From the NCBI RefSeq assembly GCF_007994985.1, contig NZ_VOQF01000001.1, positions 620,001-684,000 of the forward strand: DNA of 64,000 nucleotides, written 5' to 3'. The stretch comes from Metabacillus litoralis (lineage in GTDB: Bacteria; Bacillota; Bacilli; Bacillales; Bacillaceae). The notes beneath the pieces are model-generated. The model was not told the DNA's origin, searched no databases, and saw nothing but the letters and a program-made list of their open reading frames with translations. Positions 25,243 through 34,318 of the stretch are shown here, in pieces; position 1 is the first letter of the stretch; every line of letters starts with the position of its first letter. A program made the translations under genes and the position numbers.

Positions 25243-26382
25243 TTAATTTCTAGGAGGACGAACATTTGACCAGTATTGATAAAAATCTGTTTTAATAAAA
25301 CCATTAAACAACTTCCGCTTCTTTGTAGCTGGTTTACCATATAACTCTTCAAAGCCTTCGTGAGATGTTAGCATATAAATACTCCATGTATCTAATGTAG
25401 AGAAAGCCTGTCCCATTTCTCTATACAATTGTTCTACTTCTCTTTTTTCTCCTAAACGCTCACCATAAGGAGGATTACCAACGATTACACCAAATTCCTT
25501 GGTTGTCGTGAAATCCTTTACTTGCATTTGCTTAAATTGAATAGATTCTGAAAGGCCTGCTTCTTCCGCATTTTCCTTTGCAATGTTTACCATTCGGTGA
25601 TCTATATCTGAAGCTTGAATATCTAAAGGTTGATCATATTTAGCTTTATCTTCTACTTCCTGCCTAGCTAAATCCCACTTGTCTTTCCCAATCCAATCCC
25701 ATGCTTCAGATGCAAAATCTCGATTAAAGCCAGGTGCAATATTTTGTCCGATCATAGCTGCCTCAAGTGGAATTGTTCCAGATCCACAAAATGGATCAAC
25801 AAATGGACGATCAGGATTCCATTTTGTTAATAGAACAAGCGCTGCTGCAAGTGTTTCCTTAATAGGTGCTCCACCTTGATCCATTCTAAAGCCTCGTTTA
25901 TGTAATCCAGCTCCACTTGCATCGATAGTAATCGTGGCAATGTCCTTTAGGAGAGCTACTTCAATTCGATAAAATGGGCCAGTTTCACTTAGCCAACCTT
26001 CAGTTTTATAATGTGACTTAATTTTTTCGACTACAGCCTTCTTCACTATAGCTTGGCAATCTGGCACACTATGTAATGTAGATTTTACTGATTTACCTAT
26101 AACAGGAAATTCAGCATTAACAGGTAGATAATCACCCCAGTTTAGTGCCTTTGTTTTCTCAAATAATTCATCAAAGGTTTTTGCCTGAAACTCTCCAACT
26201 TTAATTTTTATACGATCAGCTGTTCTAAGCCATAAATTCGAGCGACAAATTGCCAATTCATCTGCTTCAAACATAACCTTGCCATTTTCAACCTGACAAT
26301 CATATCCTAAGTCTTTTACCTCTTTACCTACTATTGCCTCTAACCCCATTGCCGATGTTGCAATCAAAGATAATTTTTTCAT
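25243..26382 (-). CDS. ypsC: THUMP-domain 23S rRNA (N2-guanine) methyltransferase, RlmL/K-like
   Basis: A 379-residue SAM-dependent RNA methyltransferase. The N-terminal THUMP region spans residues 1-155. It is followed by a Rossmann domain with FVDPFCGSGTIPLEA, the SAM acidic site ASDIDHRMV and the catalytic NPPYGERLG. It is the family of YpsC, which corresponds to the N-terminal half of E. coli RlmL. Ribosome site CAGGGTGA precedes the ATG. It lies downstream of rnpB, the usual Bacillus arrangement. Confidence 0.93.
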   Translation of the reverse strand: MKKLSLIATSAMGLEAIVGKEVKDLGYDCQVENGKVMFEADELAICRSNLWLRTADRIKIKVGEFQAKTFDELFEKTKALNWGDYLPVNAEFPVIGKSVKSTLHSVPDCQAIVKKAVVEKIKSHYKTEGWLSETGPFYRIEVALLKDIATITIDASGAGLHKRGFRMDQGGAPIKETLAAALVLLTKWNPDRPFVDPFCGSGTIPLEAAMIGQNIAPGFNRDFASEAWDWIGKDKWDLARQEVEDKAKYDQPLDIQASDIDHRMVNIAKENAEEAGLSESIQFKQMQVKDFTTTKEFGVIVGNPPYGERLGEKREVEQLYREMGQAFSTLDTWSIYMLTSHEGFEELYGKPATKKRKLFNGFIKTDFYQYWSNVRPPRN

Positions 26383-26664
26383 TATTCACCCTGCCTTACT
26401 ATTTTTAATTCACAATGCTTATGTACGTATTTACCTCATTATATAAGATGCTATTCTGAAGATAATTTGCTATTATTTGCTGGTAGCAACTGTGATGATG
26501 CTGCGACTAAAATTAACAAAGTCCACGAAGGTTACCTATATAAATTATATCCAATAATTTTATATGTATAAAAGAAAAACATAGCTTATGATTATGAACA
26601 ATTTATTATGTGGTAATATAACGTTTATTCTAACATCTAAAAGCAATTATTTCTAATCCTACAA

Positions 26665-26695
26665 AAAAAGGACTGATATAATCAGCCCTTTGTTA
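26665..26695 (-). terminator. Terminator of rnpB
   Basis: On the minus strand GGGCTGAT pairs with ATCAGTCC over a 4-base loop, followed by seven T, about 20 bases past the RNA 3' end. Between here and ypsC (26383-26664) I see nothing beyond A/T-rich spacer. Confidence 0.75.
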
Positions 26696-26711
26696 GTAAT
26701 TATTTATTAAC

Positions 26712-27123
26712 TAATTAATAACGTTCGATAAGCCATGTTTTGTTCCATCGTACTACAAGCGGCATAGCCTCGTACTCAGGTGGTAATCATCTATCTACAA
26801 AAGCTAAAAGCTCTTGTCCTTCTCTTCGTTCAATTCCTCCAAGAAGGTGCCCCTACCATAATTTGGGTTTCTCACTCGTGGGGTTTACCTCGTTCCACTC
26901 TTACGATTTCTCGCAAGACTCCGTCACTGTGGCACTTTCAAGGTATTCAAGCCATATCCAAAGGACTTAGGCTTTTTCCCTGCCGTCAGCCAAGCATTAA
27001 GCTTTAGCTGCCCTAGCTTATGAATTCGCTAGGCACGAACACTACGGGCATCTCAGCACCGTGCGAGCATGGACTTTCCTCTACAATCCTAAAGATTGCA
27101 GCGATCACCTGAACGTTATTAAC
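26712..27123 (-). ncRNA. rnpB: RNase P RNA, Bacillus (class B) type
   Basis: The catalytic RNA of RNase P, which matures tRNA 5' ends. On the minus strand it begins GTTAATAACGTTC, and the conserved GAGGAAAGTCCATGCTCGCA core is followed by the GTGCTGAGATGCCCGTAG and CGTGCCTAGCGAATTC blocks. The 3' end (GCTTATCGAACGTTATTAA) pairs with the 5' end to form helix P1. Length is near 410 bases, the usual size. The ypsC-rnpB-gpsB order matches B. subtilis. Exact ends are estimated from the P1 pairing. Confidence 0.95.
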
Positions 27124-27182
27124 AACAAGACTTAGTATACCTAAAAATTACTCATAAAACAAGAGGAAGATTTTAGGTTTAA

Positions 27183-27482
27183 TTAATCATACAGTTTACT
27201 ACCAAATACATGTTTCTCTAAATTAGATAACCTTTTTAAGATATCAAAATTTGTTGTATTTGTTTGAACTGGTGTTTGTTTTTTGTATGTATCATCCAGT
27301 TGTTTCTTCAAGCGCAAGTTTTCTTGTTGAAGATCTTCAATTTCTTGATGAAATGTTTCATAATCTTTAATAACAAGATCAAGAAATTTATCTACTTCTT
27401 CTTGTTTATAGCCTCTAACACCTGATTTAAACTCTTTTTCTAAAATCTCTTTAGCTGTTAATTTTACTTTATCTGAAAGCAT
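27183..27482 (-). CDS. gpsB: Cell-division protein GpsB
   Basis: A 99-residue DivIVA-like coiled-coil protein. It moves PBP1 (PonA, encoded at 38.6 kb here) between septum and side wall during growth. The N-terminal [20 protein letters not shown] is the membrane and PBP-binding domain, the middle is coiled coil, and the trimerising end is [17 protein letters not shown]. It nearly equals B. subtilis GpsB. The start at 27482 follows GAGGTG by 6 bases. It is transcribed toward rnpB. Confidence 0.95.
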   Translation of the reverse strand: MLSDKVKLTAKEILEKEFKSGVRGYKQEEVDKFLDLVIKDYETFHQEIEDLQQENLRLKKQLDDTYKKQTPVQTNTTNFDILKRLSNLEKHVFGSKLYD

Positions 27483-27653
27483 ATTATTCACCTCATTTAG
27501 CGAAGTCATCAACTTTTATTTTTTCAGAAAAATTACAAAATGTCAATTTTTCTTTTTTAGTTGTCTTCACATACTTTTTTCATTTTCAAATGTGCACACC
27601 ATTTTGCTCATATTCTAGACAGCATATTACGGAGAAGCAGGTTTTGGTCATGA

Positions 27654-28214
27654 TTACCATAAATCATTATTTTTCATATTTTCCTCTTCTACAACTACCT
27701 GTAAATCAGAAAAATTAATTGTTTCTATATAATAGTTGTTAACTTCTTGCTTTTTCTTTGCTACATCCATTAAAAATTTAGGAGAACCTTGTTTTTCATC
27801 ATCATATACTAGTAATAATCCATCACTTTTATTAATAAGAAATTCGTTTTTTTGACGAAATTGTAAAGGACTTTCATACTCTCTCTTTGTTATACTTTCT
27901 ACAAAATCAGCTTGAGATACGATAAACTCATAATATTCTCTGTTTATTTCGTTCCATTTGCTTTCTTGGTTTAGAAAAGGTGTTAAGATTGCCAGCTTTA
28001 GATCCGGACATTCGAGTTGTAAATCAAACACAACTTCTGCAGCCCATAATTCAACACCCATTTGACCACTAATGATAACCCATTCTAACCCTTCCTCAAT
28101 TAAAGAATTTAGAGATTTTTGAATTGCTTTTTTTATATATGTTACAGCTTGATCATCATTTTTAAATATCCCTAACTCAAATGATTTATATCCTGATACC
28201 GTTACTACTTTCAA
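27654..28214 (-). CDS. ypsA: DUF1273/SLOG-family protein YpsA
   Basis: A 186-residue Rossmann-like protein of the SLOG superfamily, thought to bind a nucleotide ligand. [19 protein letters not shown] supplies the conserved Gly and Glu, and [19 protein letters not shown] the second site. B. subtilis YpsA affects cell division and oxidative-stress survival by an unclear mechanism. The likely start is TTG at 28214 ([10 protein letters not shown]), which matches the B. subtilis protein; AAGGTG lies 6 bases upstream. Neighbour gpsB is also a division gene. Confidence 0.9.
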   Translation of the reverse strand: MKVVTVSGYKSFELGIFKNDDQAVTYIKKAIQKSLNSLIEEGLEWVIISGQMGVELWAAEVVFDLQLECPDLKLAILTPFLNQESKWNEINREYYEFIVSQADFVESITKREYESPLQFRQKNEFLINKSDGLLLVYDDEKQGSPKFLMDVAKKKQEVNNYYIETINFSDLQVVVEEENMKNNDLW

Positions 28215-28276
28215 GTAAACCACCTTACCATTATACGAGCTATATTAATACATTATAACAAAAGAAGTAATGAAAT

Positions 28277-28312
28277 TAAAAAAATAAGAAAGGAGCTGAA
28301 ATATCAGCTCCT
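28277..28312 (-). terminator. Terminator of cotD
   Basis: On the minus strand GGAGCTGA pairs with TTCAGCTCC over a short loop, and a T-rich tail follows. Confidence 0.75.
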
Positions 28313-28329
28313 GCTCCCTACAATATGAA

Positions 28330-28608
28330 TTATCCGAAAAATGGACCAGGGCTAAATCCTGGACGAGGAACTGGTGCTCCTTGACCAAAACCTGGAGTAG
28401 GACCATACACATTAAAATGTTGATGTGATACTTGATTCTCTACAGATTGTGTTTGCGGGAAATAGTGTTGGTGCTTAAAGAATTCATTATTTACAGTTGT
28501 TGTGTGTTGTGGATGAATGTGTGGTACGATCGTCTCAGAATAATTATGGTTAACACAGCATTTTGTAGGGTGTACTATTGGTGCCATTACATTAGGTCTG
28601 CAATGCAT
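28330..28608 (-). CDS. cotD: CotD-type inner spore coat protein
   Basis: A 92-residue His- and Pro-rich coat protein: MHCRPNVMAPIVHPTKCCVN, then HIHPQHTT and repeated QHYF/QHFN units, and a Gly-Pro-Phe-rich end. This matches CotD of the Bacillus spore coat, made in the mother cell. The start at 28608 follows AAAGGAG. A sigma-K promoter lies just upstream, in agreement. The ypsA-cotD order is that of B. subtilis. Confidence 0.9.
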   Translation of the reverse strand: MHCRPNVMAPIVHPTKCCVNHNYSETIVPHIHPQHTTTVNNEFFKHQHYFPQTQSVENQVSHQHFNVYGPTPGFGQGAPVPRPGFSPGPFFG

Positions 28609-28649
28609 GTTACATTCTCCTTTCAATCTTTTATCTTATCTTACACTCA

Positions 28650-28677
28650 TAGCCTATGATGAAAGGTACATACATGT
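28650..28677 (-). promoter_or_regulatory. Sigma-K promoter of cotD
   Basis: Read on the minus strand, AC (28677-28676), a 17-base spacer and CATAGGCTA (28658-28650) fit the sigma-K consensus AC-N16/17-CATANNNTA at all fixed positions. It lies about 42 bases before the cotD start codon. Confidence 0.7.
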
Positions 28678-28913
28678 ACTAATGCAAAAACCTAATTTTT
28701 ATAAAAAAGCATAAAAACTTTCCTTGAAGTTTGTAAAAATAAAGATTGTTAAAACAATTACAATGAAAAACAAGTATAAAATACCTTTGTACACAAAAAC
28801 CTTCTCCTTCTTTAACATATTACAATCATTTATTTTACATGGTTCAACAAAAAGCTACAATTACTATTTAATAAATTCATACAATCTTAAGATTTAAACA
28901 AATATTGACGAAA

Positions 28914-30179
28914 TCACTCACTTCCTGCGCTTGCCCGGGGAATATTTTTAGCGTATTTTATTTTTAACCTGTTTAGCCTTTTAGAAATTTCAGTATCATT
29001 CGTCTTTTTTGAGTCACCACATTCATTTATTAGCTTATATACCATTTCAGAATATAAAATCGCTTTTTTATAATTCTTCACTTTATGTTCATAATATTTC
29101 GCTAACTCAATTGCAGCTTTTTCTTGTGTTCCTGATCTATTCATAGAAATGATTTCTTCCCATACCATAACCGCAACATCCCAATTTTGCTGTCTCTTAT
29201 AATGCATTGATAAAGCGAGTAAAGCTTGATCTTCCTTATTTGATTTCTTATTCAAAAGACTTTTATAAGCAGAGATAGCTGATTTGTTATCCCCTACATA
29301 ATCTAGCCACCTCGCAATCTCATAATGCTCTTCACCGCTAGCTTTTTGATCTGTTTCTAAGATTATTAAAGATAAATGGATATAAAGTGTAATTAGTGAT
29401 AATACATCAATCTCATTATGCTTTAACACTCCTGATATGATTTCAGGCTGCTGCTGCTTTACAAATTGAAAATAAATCATAGGAGCTAAATATCCTGGAA
29501 CGTCATTTTCACGTTTAATGCCTAATATATCTGTTTCAACCTTTGATAAACGAACTGATTCTAATTCATTTTTCCACAGTCTCCTAGCTGCATGAAATAA
29601 ATCAAAATGCCCAAATGCAGGTAAACTCGGAACAGAGTTTCGTATTAACGTATGACGTGTTTTTACCTGGGGCCAATCGAATGCTTTGCCATTATATGTG
29701 ACTAGTGTTTTACTATTAATATCTTTTAAGAAACAATTATAAAGTGCTATTTCATTACCAGGCTGTGGTAATAAATACTGCCTGATCACAACACGATCAT
29801 GAAACACCTGTGCTTGGCCAAGTAAAAAGATTGTATTACCTACTCCCCCACCTAACCCTGTAGTTTCAGTATCAAAGAAAAAAAGTTCACTAGACTTGTG
29901 ACCTTTTGATGATAATGGATGAACAGAATCACTTTTATTCCAAAGTCCGACAATTTCATGAAAATCTCCGAGCTGGTAATGTCCGTGCTTAAAATTAAGA
30001 GGATAGATAACTTCTCTTATAAAACATGTTTGTCCTTCAAAATGACAAATCTCTATGTTATGTTCCTTCCATTTAAGATCATTCTGGCTAGAAGAATCTT
30101 TATTTTCTTGCTGTACAGGTAAATCATTCTCTCTGACAATGTTCTGCTTTAGCCTATTTAATTTATTTTTCAACGACAT
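28914..30179 (-). CDS. mrfB: Mitomycin repair nuclease MrfB (YprB)
   Basis: A 421-residue protein with an RNase H-like DEDD exonuclease domain (FFDTETTGLGGGVGN, LVTYNGKAFDWPQVK, HNEIDVLSL) and a C-terminal half of helical repeats (TPR-like, residues 290-415). In B. subtilis MrfB is the nuclease partner of MrfA in a pathway that removes mitomycin C adducts independently of UvrA. The start at 30179 is preferred; it overlaps the end of mrfA by 17 bases, so the two are coupled. Confidence 0.9.
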   Translation of the reverse strand: MSLKNKLNRLKQNIVRENDLPVQQENKDSSSQNDLKWKEHNIEICHFEGQTCFIREVIYPLNFKHGHYQLGDFHEIVGLWNKSDSVHPLSSKGHKSSELFFFDTETTGLGGGVGNTIFLLGQAQVFHDRVVIRQYLLPQPGNEIALYNCFLKDINSKTLVTYNGKAFDWPQVKTRHTLIRNSVPSLPAFGHFDLFHAARRLWKNELESVRLSKVETDILGIKRENDVPGYLAPMIYFQFVKQQQPEIISGVLKHNEIDVLSLITLYIHLSLIILETDQKASGEEHYEIARWLDYVGDNKSAISAYKSLLNKKSNKEDQALLALSMHYKRQQNWDVAVMVWEEIISMNRSGTQEKAAIELAKYYEHKVKNYKKAILYSEMVYKLINECGDSKKTNDTEISKRLNRLKIKYAKNIPRASAGSE

Positions 30180-32457
30180 TTTTTGTTCCATCCTTTATAT
30201 TGCTAAGTAGAAAATGGGTATCATTTTTTGCAGATTTGGAAACAATATCTGCTCCAATGCATGAGGGACAGCCTTCTGTACAAGGACAAAACTCTATTAA
30301 CTGTAAAGCTTCATTAATTACATCATTAATTGTTTCATATATTCTTTTTGACAACCCTACTCCACCTGGATATCTATCGTATAAAAATATAGTTGGTTTT
30401 CCATTATGAACTGCTTTGATTTGCGCAATAACATGTAAATCAGATGGATCACACATTACCTTTAATGGTGCTACATGCTGTAAAACATGAGCAGCACCTA
30501 TTATGGATTCCTCTACTCTTTTTATTGAAAGTCTTTCTACAACATTCTCATTAACACTAATCCATGCTGAGTTTGTATGAAGCTCTTCCTCAGGTAAATG
30601 AATTGGCCCTGAGCCTATATTTTCATGTGTATCAAATTTGATTTTCTTAAAAATCGTTGCCATTGCTTGTACAGTTACATCTCCATATCCAAACATAGCA
30701 TTATGATCTTCTTTTAGCATATCTTCCTCTAGTACTTTTAGCTGTACGGCCAAATTCGCATCAGTAAAATAATCCACATCAACTTCTCGAACAAAAGCTT
30801 TTTTCTCTTCCCAATCAAGCTTTTCTACTTGATATTGTACCCCTTGATGTAAATATACCGCCTCATCGTGAAGTAAAGTCATGGCACTAAAACGATCCAT
30901 TTCCCCTATCACTTTTACATTTGCTATGTCAGATTGATCAATGATCACGACATTTTCTTGTGATGCTGAACGAAGGCTAATATTATGAGCAGGGAAAGAA
31001 TCGTTCATCCAATGATATGTTTCATTATTAAAATATAACACTCTCTCTTCAGCTAAAAACTGGAGGATATCTTCCAATTCTAATCCATCAAAAGTATCAC
31101 CAACTTTAAAAGGAAGTTCAAATGCAGCACATTTCAAGTGATCAACCAAAACAACAAGGTTATCAGGATTGATAATGGCTGTTTCAGGATTTTGTTCAAA
31201 GAAATAACGGGGGTTTTGAATAATATATTGATCTAGTGGACTTGAGCTTGCTACCATTAAAATCACAGCTTCCCCTTGCCTTCTCCCGGCCCTACCAGCC
31301 TGTTGCCAAGCACTAGCGATTGTACCAGGATAACCTGTCATTATACATACCTGTAGGCTCCCAATATCTACACCAAGTTCAAGAGCATTCGTGCTGACAA
31401 CACCTAAAACCTCTCCATTACGCAAGCCTTTTTCAATTTCTCTTCTTTGCTTTGGTAAATAGCCACCTCTATATCCTTGAATAGATTTTTTCACCAACTC
31501 ATTTTTCACCAAGTCATGTAAATAGGTCAAAATAATCTCTACTCTCACTCGGCTTCTAGCAAATACGATTGTCTGTATTTTATTTTTTAAGAACTTACCT
31601 GCTAATTTTCTAACCTCTAATGTCGCACTTCTTCTAATGTTTAATGGTTTATTAACAATAGGAGGATTATAAAATATAAAATGCTTTTTGCTTGATGGCG
31701 CACCATTTTCATTAATCAATTTAACCTGTCTTCCGGTTAAGGTTTCGGCCAATTCCTTTGGATTTGCAATTGTTGCAGAAGTACAAATGAATTGTGGATC
31801 ACTGCCATAAAACTCACAAATGCGTTTAAGTCTTCTTATAACATTAGAAACATGACTTCCAAAAATTCCTCTATAAATATGAAGCTCATCAATCACTATA
31901 TATTTTAAGTTCTCAAACAAAGAAACCCATTTTGTATGATGAGGTAGTATTGCTGAATGGAGCATATCAGGATTTGTTATAACAATATGACCCGCTTTTC
32001 TTACCTTTTGACGGATGGCAGGTGATGTGTCACCGTCATACGTGTAAGAGTTTAAGGAGACTCCCATTTCAGAGATTATTTCATTCAATTCTGATTTCTG
32101 ATCTTGTGCTAATGCTTTTGTAGGAAAAAGGTATAATGCACGACTCGTTTCATCTTGTAAGATCTTTTGTAAAACCGGTAAGTTATAACATAAAGTTTTG
32201 CCAGAAGCTGTAGGAGTAACTGCAACAAAATCGGAACCTGAATTTGCATATAAAAATGCTTCATTTTGATGTGAATATAGCTTTGATATCCCCCTATTTT
32301 CTAGTGCAATTTTCAATCTTGTGTCTAAATCTTTAGGCATTTCAACAGATTTCGCCTCTTTTGCTGGTATGGTATGCCAATGTACAATCTGATCGTTAAA
32401 CTCCTTATCTTCCTTCAAAGATTCTAAAAGACTTGTTAATGTTTTTCTAAATTCCAT
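30163..32457 (-). CDS. mrfA: Mitomycin repair helicase MrfA (YprA)
   Basis: A 764-residue DEAD/DEAH-box helicase. Motif I is TPTASGKT (81-88), motif II is DELH (190-193), and motif VI is QQAGRAGRRQGEAV. The C-terminal zinc region has four Cys (CPCTEGCPSC) as in the DUF1998-type helicases. It unwinds DNA near crosslinks for MrfB. GAGGTG precedes the ATG. About 110 bases upstream is a promoter with a LexA-like box, suggesting SOS control here. mrfAB order is that of B. subtilis yprA-yprB. Confidence 0.93.
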   Translation of the reverse strand: MEFRKTLTSLLESLKEDKEFNDQIVHWHTIPAKEAKSVEMPKDLDTRLKIALENRGISKLYSHQNEAFLYANSGSDFVAVTPTASGKTLCYNLPVLQKILQDETSRALYLFPTKALAQDQKSELNEIISEMGVSLNSYTYDGDTSPAIRQKVRKAGHIVITNPDMLHSAILPHHTKWVSLFENLKYIVIDELHIYRGIFGSHVSNVIRRLKRICEFYGSDPQFICTSATIANPKELAETLTGRQVKLINENGAPSSKKHFIFYNPPIVNKPLNIRRSATLEVRKLAGKFLKNKIQTIVFARSRVRVEIILTYLHDLVKNELVKKSIQGYRGGYLPKQRREIEKGLRNGEVLGVVSTNALELGVDIGSLQVCIMTGYPGTIASAWQQAGRAGRRQGEAVILMVASSSPLDQYIIQNPRYFFEQNPETAIINPDNLVVLVDHLKCAAFELPFKVGDTFDGLELEDILQFLAEERVLYFNNETYHWMNDSFPAHNISLRSASQENVVIIDQSDIANVKVIGEMDRFSAMTLLHDEAVYLHQGVQYQVEKLDWEEKKAFVREVDVDYFTDANLAVQLKVLEEDMLKEDHNAMFGYGDVTVQAMATIFKKIKFDTHENIGSGPIHLPEEELHTNSAWISVNENVVERLSIKRVEESIIGAAHVLQHVAPLKVMCDPSDLHVIAQIKAVHNGKPTIFLYDRYPGGVGLSKRIYETINDVINEALQLIEFCPCTEGCPSCIGADIVSKSAKNDTHFLLSNIKDGTKNVVEK

Positions 32458-32865
32458 GCTTTCACCTCATTATTTAAGGAACGTTACTGGAAAAATGTAG
32501 CTTTCTATCTTATATCCGGAGAAAAAAGTGTTTATCTCCTTAAAGGAATTATTTTATGAAATATTTACAATAAGAGATTTTATCTTCTCTATTTTACCGA
32601 ATAAACGTTCGTAAATAAAGCATTTTGTTATTTGGCACTTTTTATAATAAACAATGTTCCTTTAATAGTATTGTTGTTAAAAAAACTGGTGATGGATACA
32701 GTCTTTTTGTTGCTAAAGGGATTCGACCTATGAAAAGAAAAGCTGGATTTAATTCATGTTTAAAGCTGTTGATTAATGTTTGTGAAATAACCTTTAACAA
32801 TAACCATTTTTTAACTTCTCCATATAATAATTTGACTTTTATTACTAAAATAAGGAGGAGAAAGA
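32458..32865. other. Divergent intergenic region between mrfA and the Hsp20 gene
   Basis: No convincing gene. It holds the mrfAB promoter with a LexA-like box (32591-32619), and a GGAGA/TCTCC hairpin in the mrfA leader near 32517-32539. A plus-strand frame at 32625-32888 has no ribosome site and reads as noise (Asn/Phe-rich). The end holds AAGGAGGAG, the ribosome site of the Hsp20 gene. Confidence 0.5.
32591..32619 (-). promoter_or_regulatory. Promoter of mrfAB with LexA-like box
   Basis: Minus-strand -10 TAAAAT (32596-32591) and -35 TTTATT (32619-32614) are spaced by 17 bases; the -35 is weak. The 14 bases CGAATAAACGTTCG at 32598-32611 fill the spacer and match the B. subtilis LexA consensus CGAACNNNNGTTCG with one change (T for C). 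Confidence 0.65.
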
Positions 32866-33348
32866 ATGAAGGAGAAAGACATATTTAAAAATAAAAATGA
32901 GGAACAAAAAATAGAGAGCTTAGACTTTTTTCAAATTGTTGATCAATTTTTTCGCTCAGAGCCTATAAAACAATTTATGAGTGAATTTGATTCCATAATG
33001 CAACAATCTTTACCTTTAAACTCGATAGCAGTTAACACTTTTGAAACAGATAAAACATGTGTAATCGAATTACAAATCCCACCAGTTAAGAAAGAGCAAA
33101 TAAATTTAGAGCTATATGACCAATACCTAACGATTCAAATTACAAATCGTGAGGAAATTAAGGAATATAATGAAAATTCCTCAACATTCCGAAATTATAC
33201 TTCGTTAGATAGCTTATCAAAAACAATCCTATTACCTTATCCTGTTAAAGAACATGAAATTAAAACAACATATAAAAAGGGATCACTTCTTGTTACTATC
33301 CCTAAAAAATCAAAAACAATTTTAATCCAAGATGATTCTAAATCATAA
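32866..33348 (+). CDS. Hsp20/alpha-crystallin family small heat-shock protein
   Basis: A 160-residue ATP-independent holdase. After a charged N-terminus of about 60 residues, an alpha-crystallin domain runs from residue 62 (TCVIELQIPPVKKEQINLE) to near 150. The domain's ending (YKKGSLLVTIPKK, with the L-V-I pattern) is typical, although the usual GVL is SLL. Relatives in B. subtilis are YocM and CotM. AAGGAGGAG lies 7 bases before the ATG. It is a single gene in the second accessory patch. Confidence 0.85.
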   Translation: MKEKDIFKNKNEEQKIESLDFFQIVDQFFRSEPIKQFMSEFDSIMQQSLPLNSIAVNTFETDKTCVIELQIPPVKKEQINLELYDQYLTIQITNREEIKEYNENSSTFRNYTSLDSLSKTILLPYPVKEHEIKTTYKKGSLLVTIPKKSKTILIQDDSKS

Positions 33349-33560
33349 TTCCCACCCAGATTGAACAAGAACATAAGAGGGACACATAATCCATGGGGAG
33401 GAAGCTGAGCCTCCTCAACTACGCCTGCTTAGGTCTCATAGTCTGCAAAATAAATCCAAAGCAAATAAAAACCCGAACTATTAGGCGAATGATTAATTGA
33501 AATATCACCTAATAATTCGGGTTTATCATTAGATTAAATACTTATGTCCCAGCCTCTTGG
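33349..33560 (+). terminator. Intergenic segment with two hairpins; terminator of the Hsp20 gene
   Basis: A GGAGG/CCTCC hairpin lies near 33400, and a longer one at 33471-33526 pairs CCCGAACTATTAGG with CCTAATAATTCGGG (one mismatch) around a loop of about 23 bases, followed by TTTATC. The second is the likely terminator. The segment between has no gene. Confidence 0.5.
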
Positions 33561-33680
33561 TTAACTATTTTTATGTGATTTACTACCGTACTTTGGATTT
33601 TCTTCTGGCGTTGGATCTTTAGCTAGATCTTTAGCTGAGTTTGTTATGTCACTTTTTTTTATATCATGTTTTTTTCGCAC
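33561..33680 (-). CDS. Small hydrophilic protein of 39 residues
   Basis: GTG-started frame coding MRKKHDIKKSDITNSAKDL and then AKDPTPEENPKYGSKSHKNS. AAGGAGG stands 7 bases before the GTG, a near-ideal site, which is the main support. The product is very polar with no Cys or hydrophobic segment, much like minor spore-core proteins, and most neighbours are spore genes. Not recognised. Confidence 0.55.
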   Translation of the reverse strand: MRKKHDIKKSDITNSAKDLAKDPTPEENPKYGSKSHKNS

Positions 33681-33811
33681 AGTTGTCCCTCCTTCTTTCT
33701 TCTATCTTTACATAAAAAATTTATATTTAATCTGTAAATGAATATGTAATTAATCTCTGTTTACACAAATTAATGAAATAAAAAAACCATAAATTGTTCT
33801 GCAAGAAATAA

Positions 33812-33818
33812 CATCCTA
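33812..33818 (+). promoter_or_regulatory. Possible sigma-G -10 box of the csgA operon
   Basis: CATCCTA fits the sigma-G -10 pattern CATNHTA. A -35 candidate (CCATA) is 20 bases upstream, a little far. In B. subtilis csgA is a sigma-G gene, which gives some support. Confidence 0.35.
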
Positions 33819-33848
33819 TTCAAACACTAAGAAATGGAGGTGTTTATA

Positions 33849-34040
33849 ATGAAAAGTAACAACCAAAAAGAAAAGCTGCCAGATTTTAAGGAACTAACCG
33901 ATCGATTAATTGCAGATCCATCACCATCACCAGGTCTTGTTATTAAAACAAACCTTGATAAAGATGATGTTACAGAAGACAACCCTTACATTACTAATCA
34001 TGATGCTTCTAACGATTTAAAAAATTATTTTAAGGAATGA
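33849..34040 (+). CDS. Small protein of 63 residues, first gene of the csgA operon
   Basis: A polar, Asp/Lys-rich protein (MKSNNQKEKLPDFKELTDRL ...) with a central PSPSPG turn. TGGAGGTG lies upstream of the ATG at 33849. It ends 5 bases before the csgA start, so it is the first gene of that operon. Not recognised. B. subtilis csgA lacks this upstream partner as far as I recall. Confidence 0.65.
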   Translation: MKSNNQKEKLPDFKELTDRLIADPSPSPGLVIKTNLDKDDVTEDNPYITNHDASNDLKNYFKE

Positions 34041-34045
34041 TGATT

Positions 34046-34294
34046 ATGGATTTCACTTTAGGATATCTAAAAGAAGCATTATCAAATTATGATAGAAGTT
34101 CTGTATGTCATCGAATTATGGAAAGATTAGAGAAAAAATCATATTCAAATGAACGTGATTTTGTTTTTACATTAGAAGACGATGAGGTTCAGTTTTTAAA
34201 CAATGTATTACCTGATGAAATTAAATACGCATTTAATGAGCAGGATTTTATTAGAGGTAATCAATTAAATGAAGTTTACGAGTTGCTAATTTAA
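34046..34294 (+). CDS. csgA: Sigma-G-dependent sporulation protein CsgA
   Basis: An 82-residue acidic helical protein starting MDFTLGYLKEALSNYDRSSV. It matches B. subtilis CsgA along its length (DEIKYAFNEQ, NEVYELL). CsgA is made in the forespore under sigma-G; its role is unknown. ATG at 34046 is preferred because AAGGA lies 9 bases upstream. B. subtilis csgA lies far away, near 230 kb on its map, so the gene has moved in or out of this block. Confidence 0.85.
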   Translation: MDFTLGYLKEALSNYDRSSVCHRIMERLEKKSYSNERDFVFTLEDDEVQFLNNVLPDEIKYAFNEQDFIRGNQLNEVYELLI

Positions 34295-34318
34295 TTAAAA
34301 ACTCAAGTGGAGGTATTA

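Noticed and set aside
26740-27007. Two plus-strand frames of about 75 codons
   Set aside because: They lie antisense to the RNase P RNA, which fully explains the sequence; no ribosome site.
32625-32888. Plus-strand frame of 87 codons between mrfA and the Hsp20 gene
   Set aside because: No ribosome site, no family-like composition, and it overlaps the start of the Hsp20 gene.
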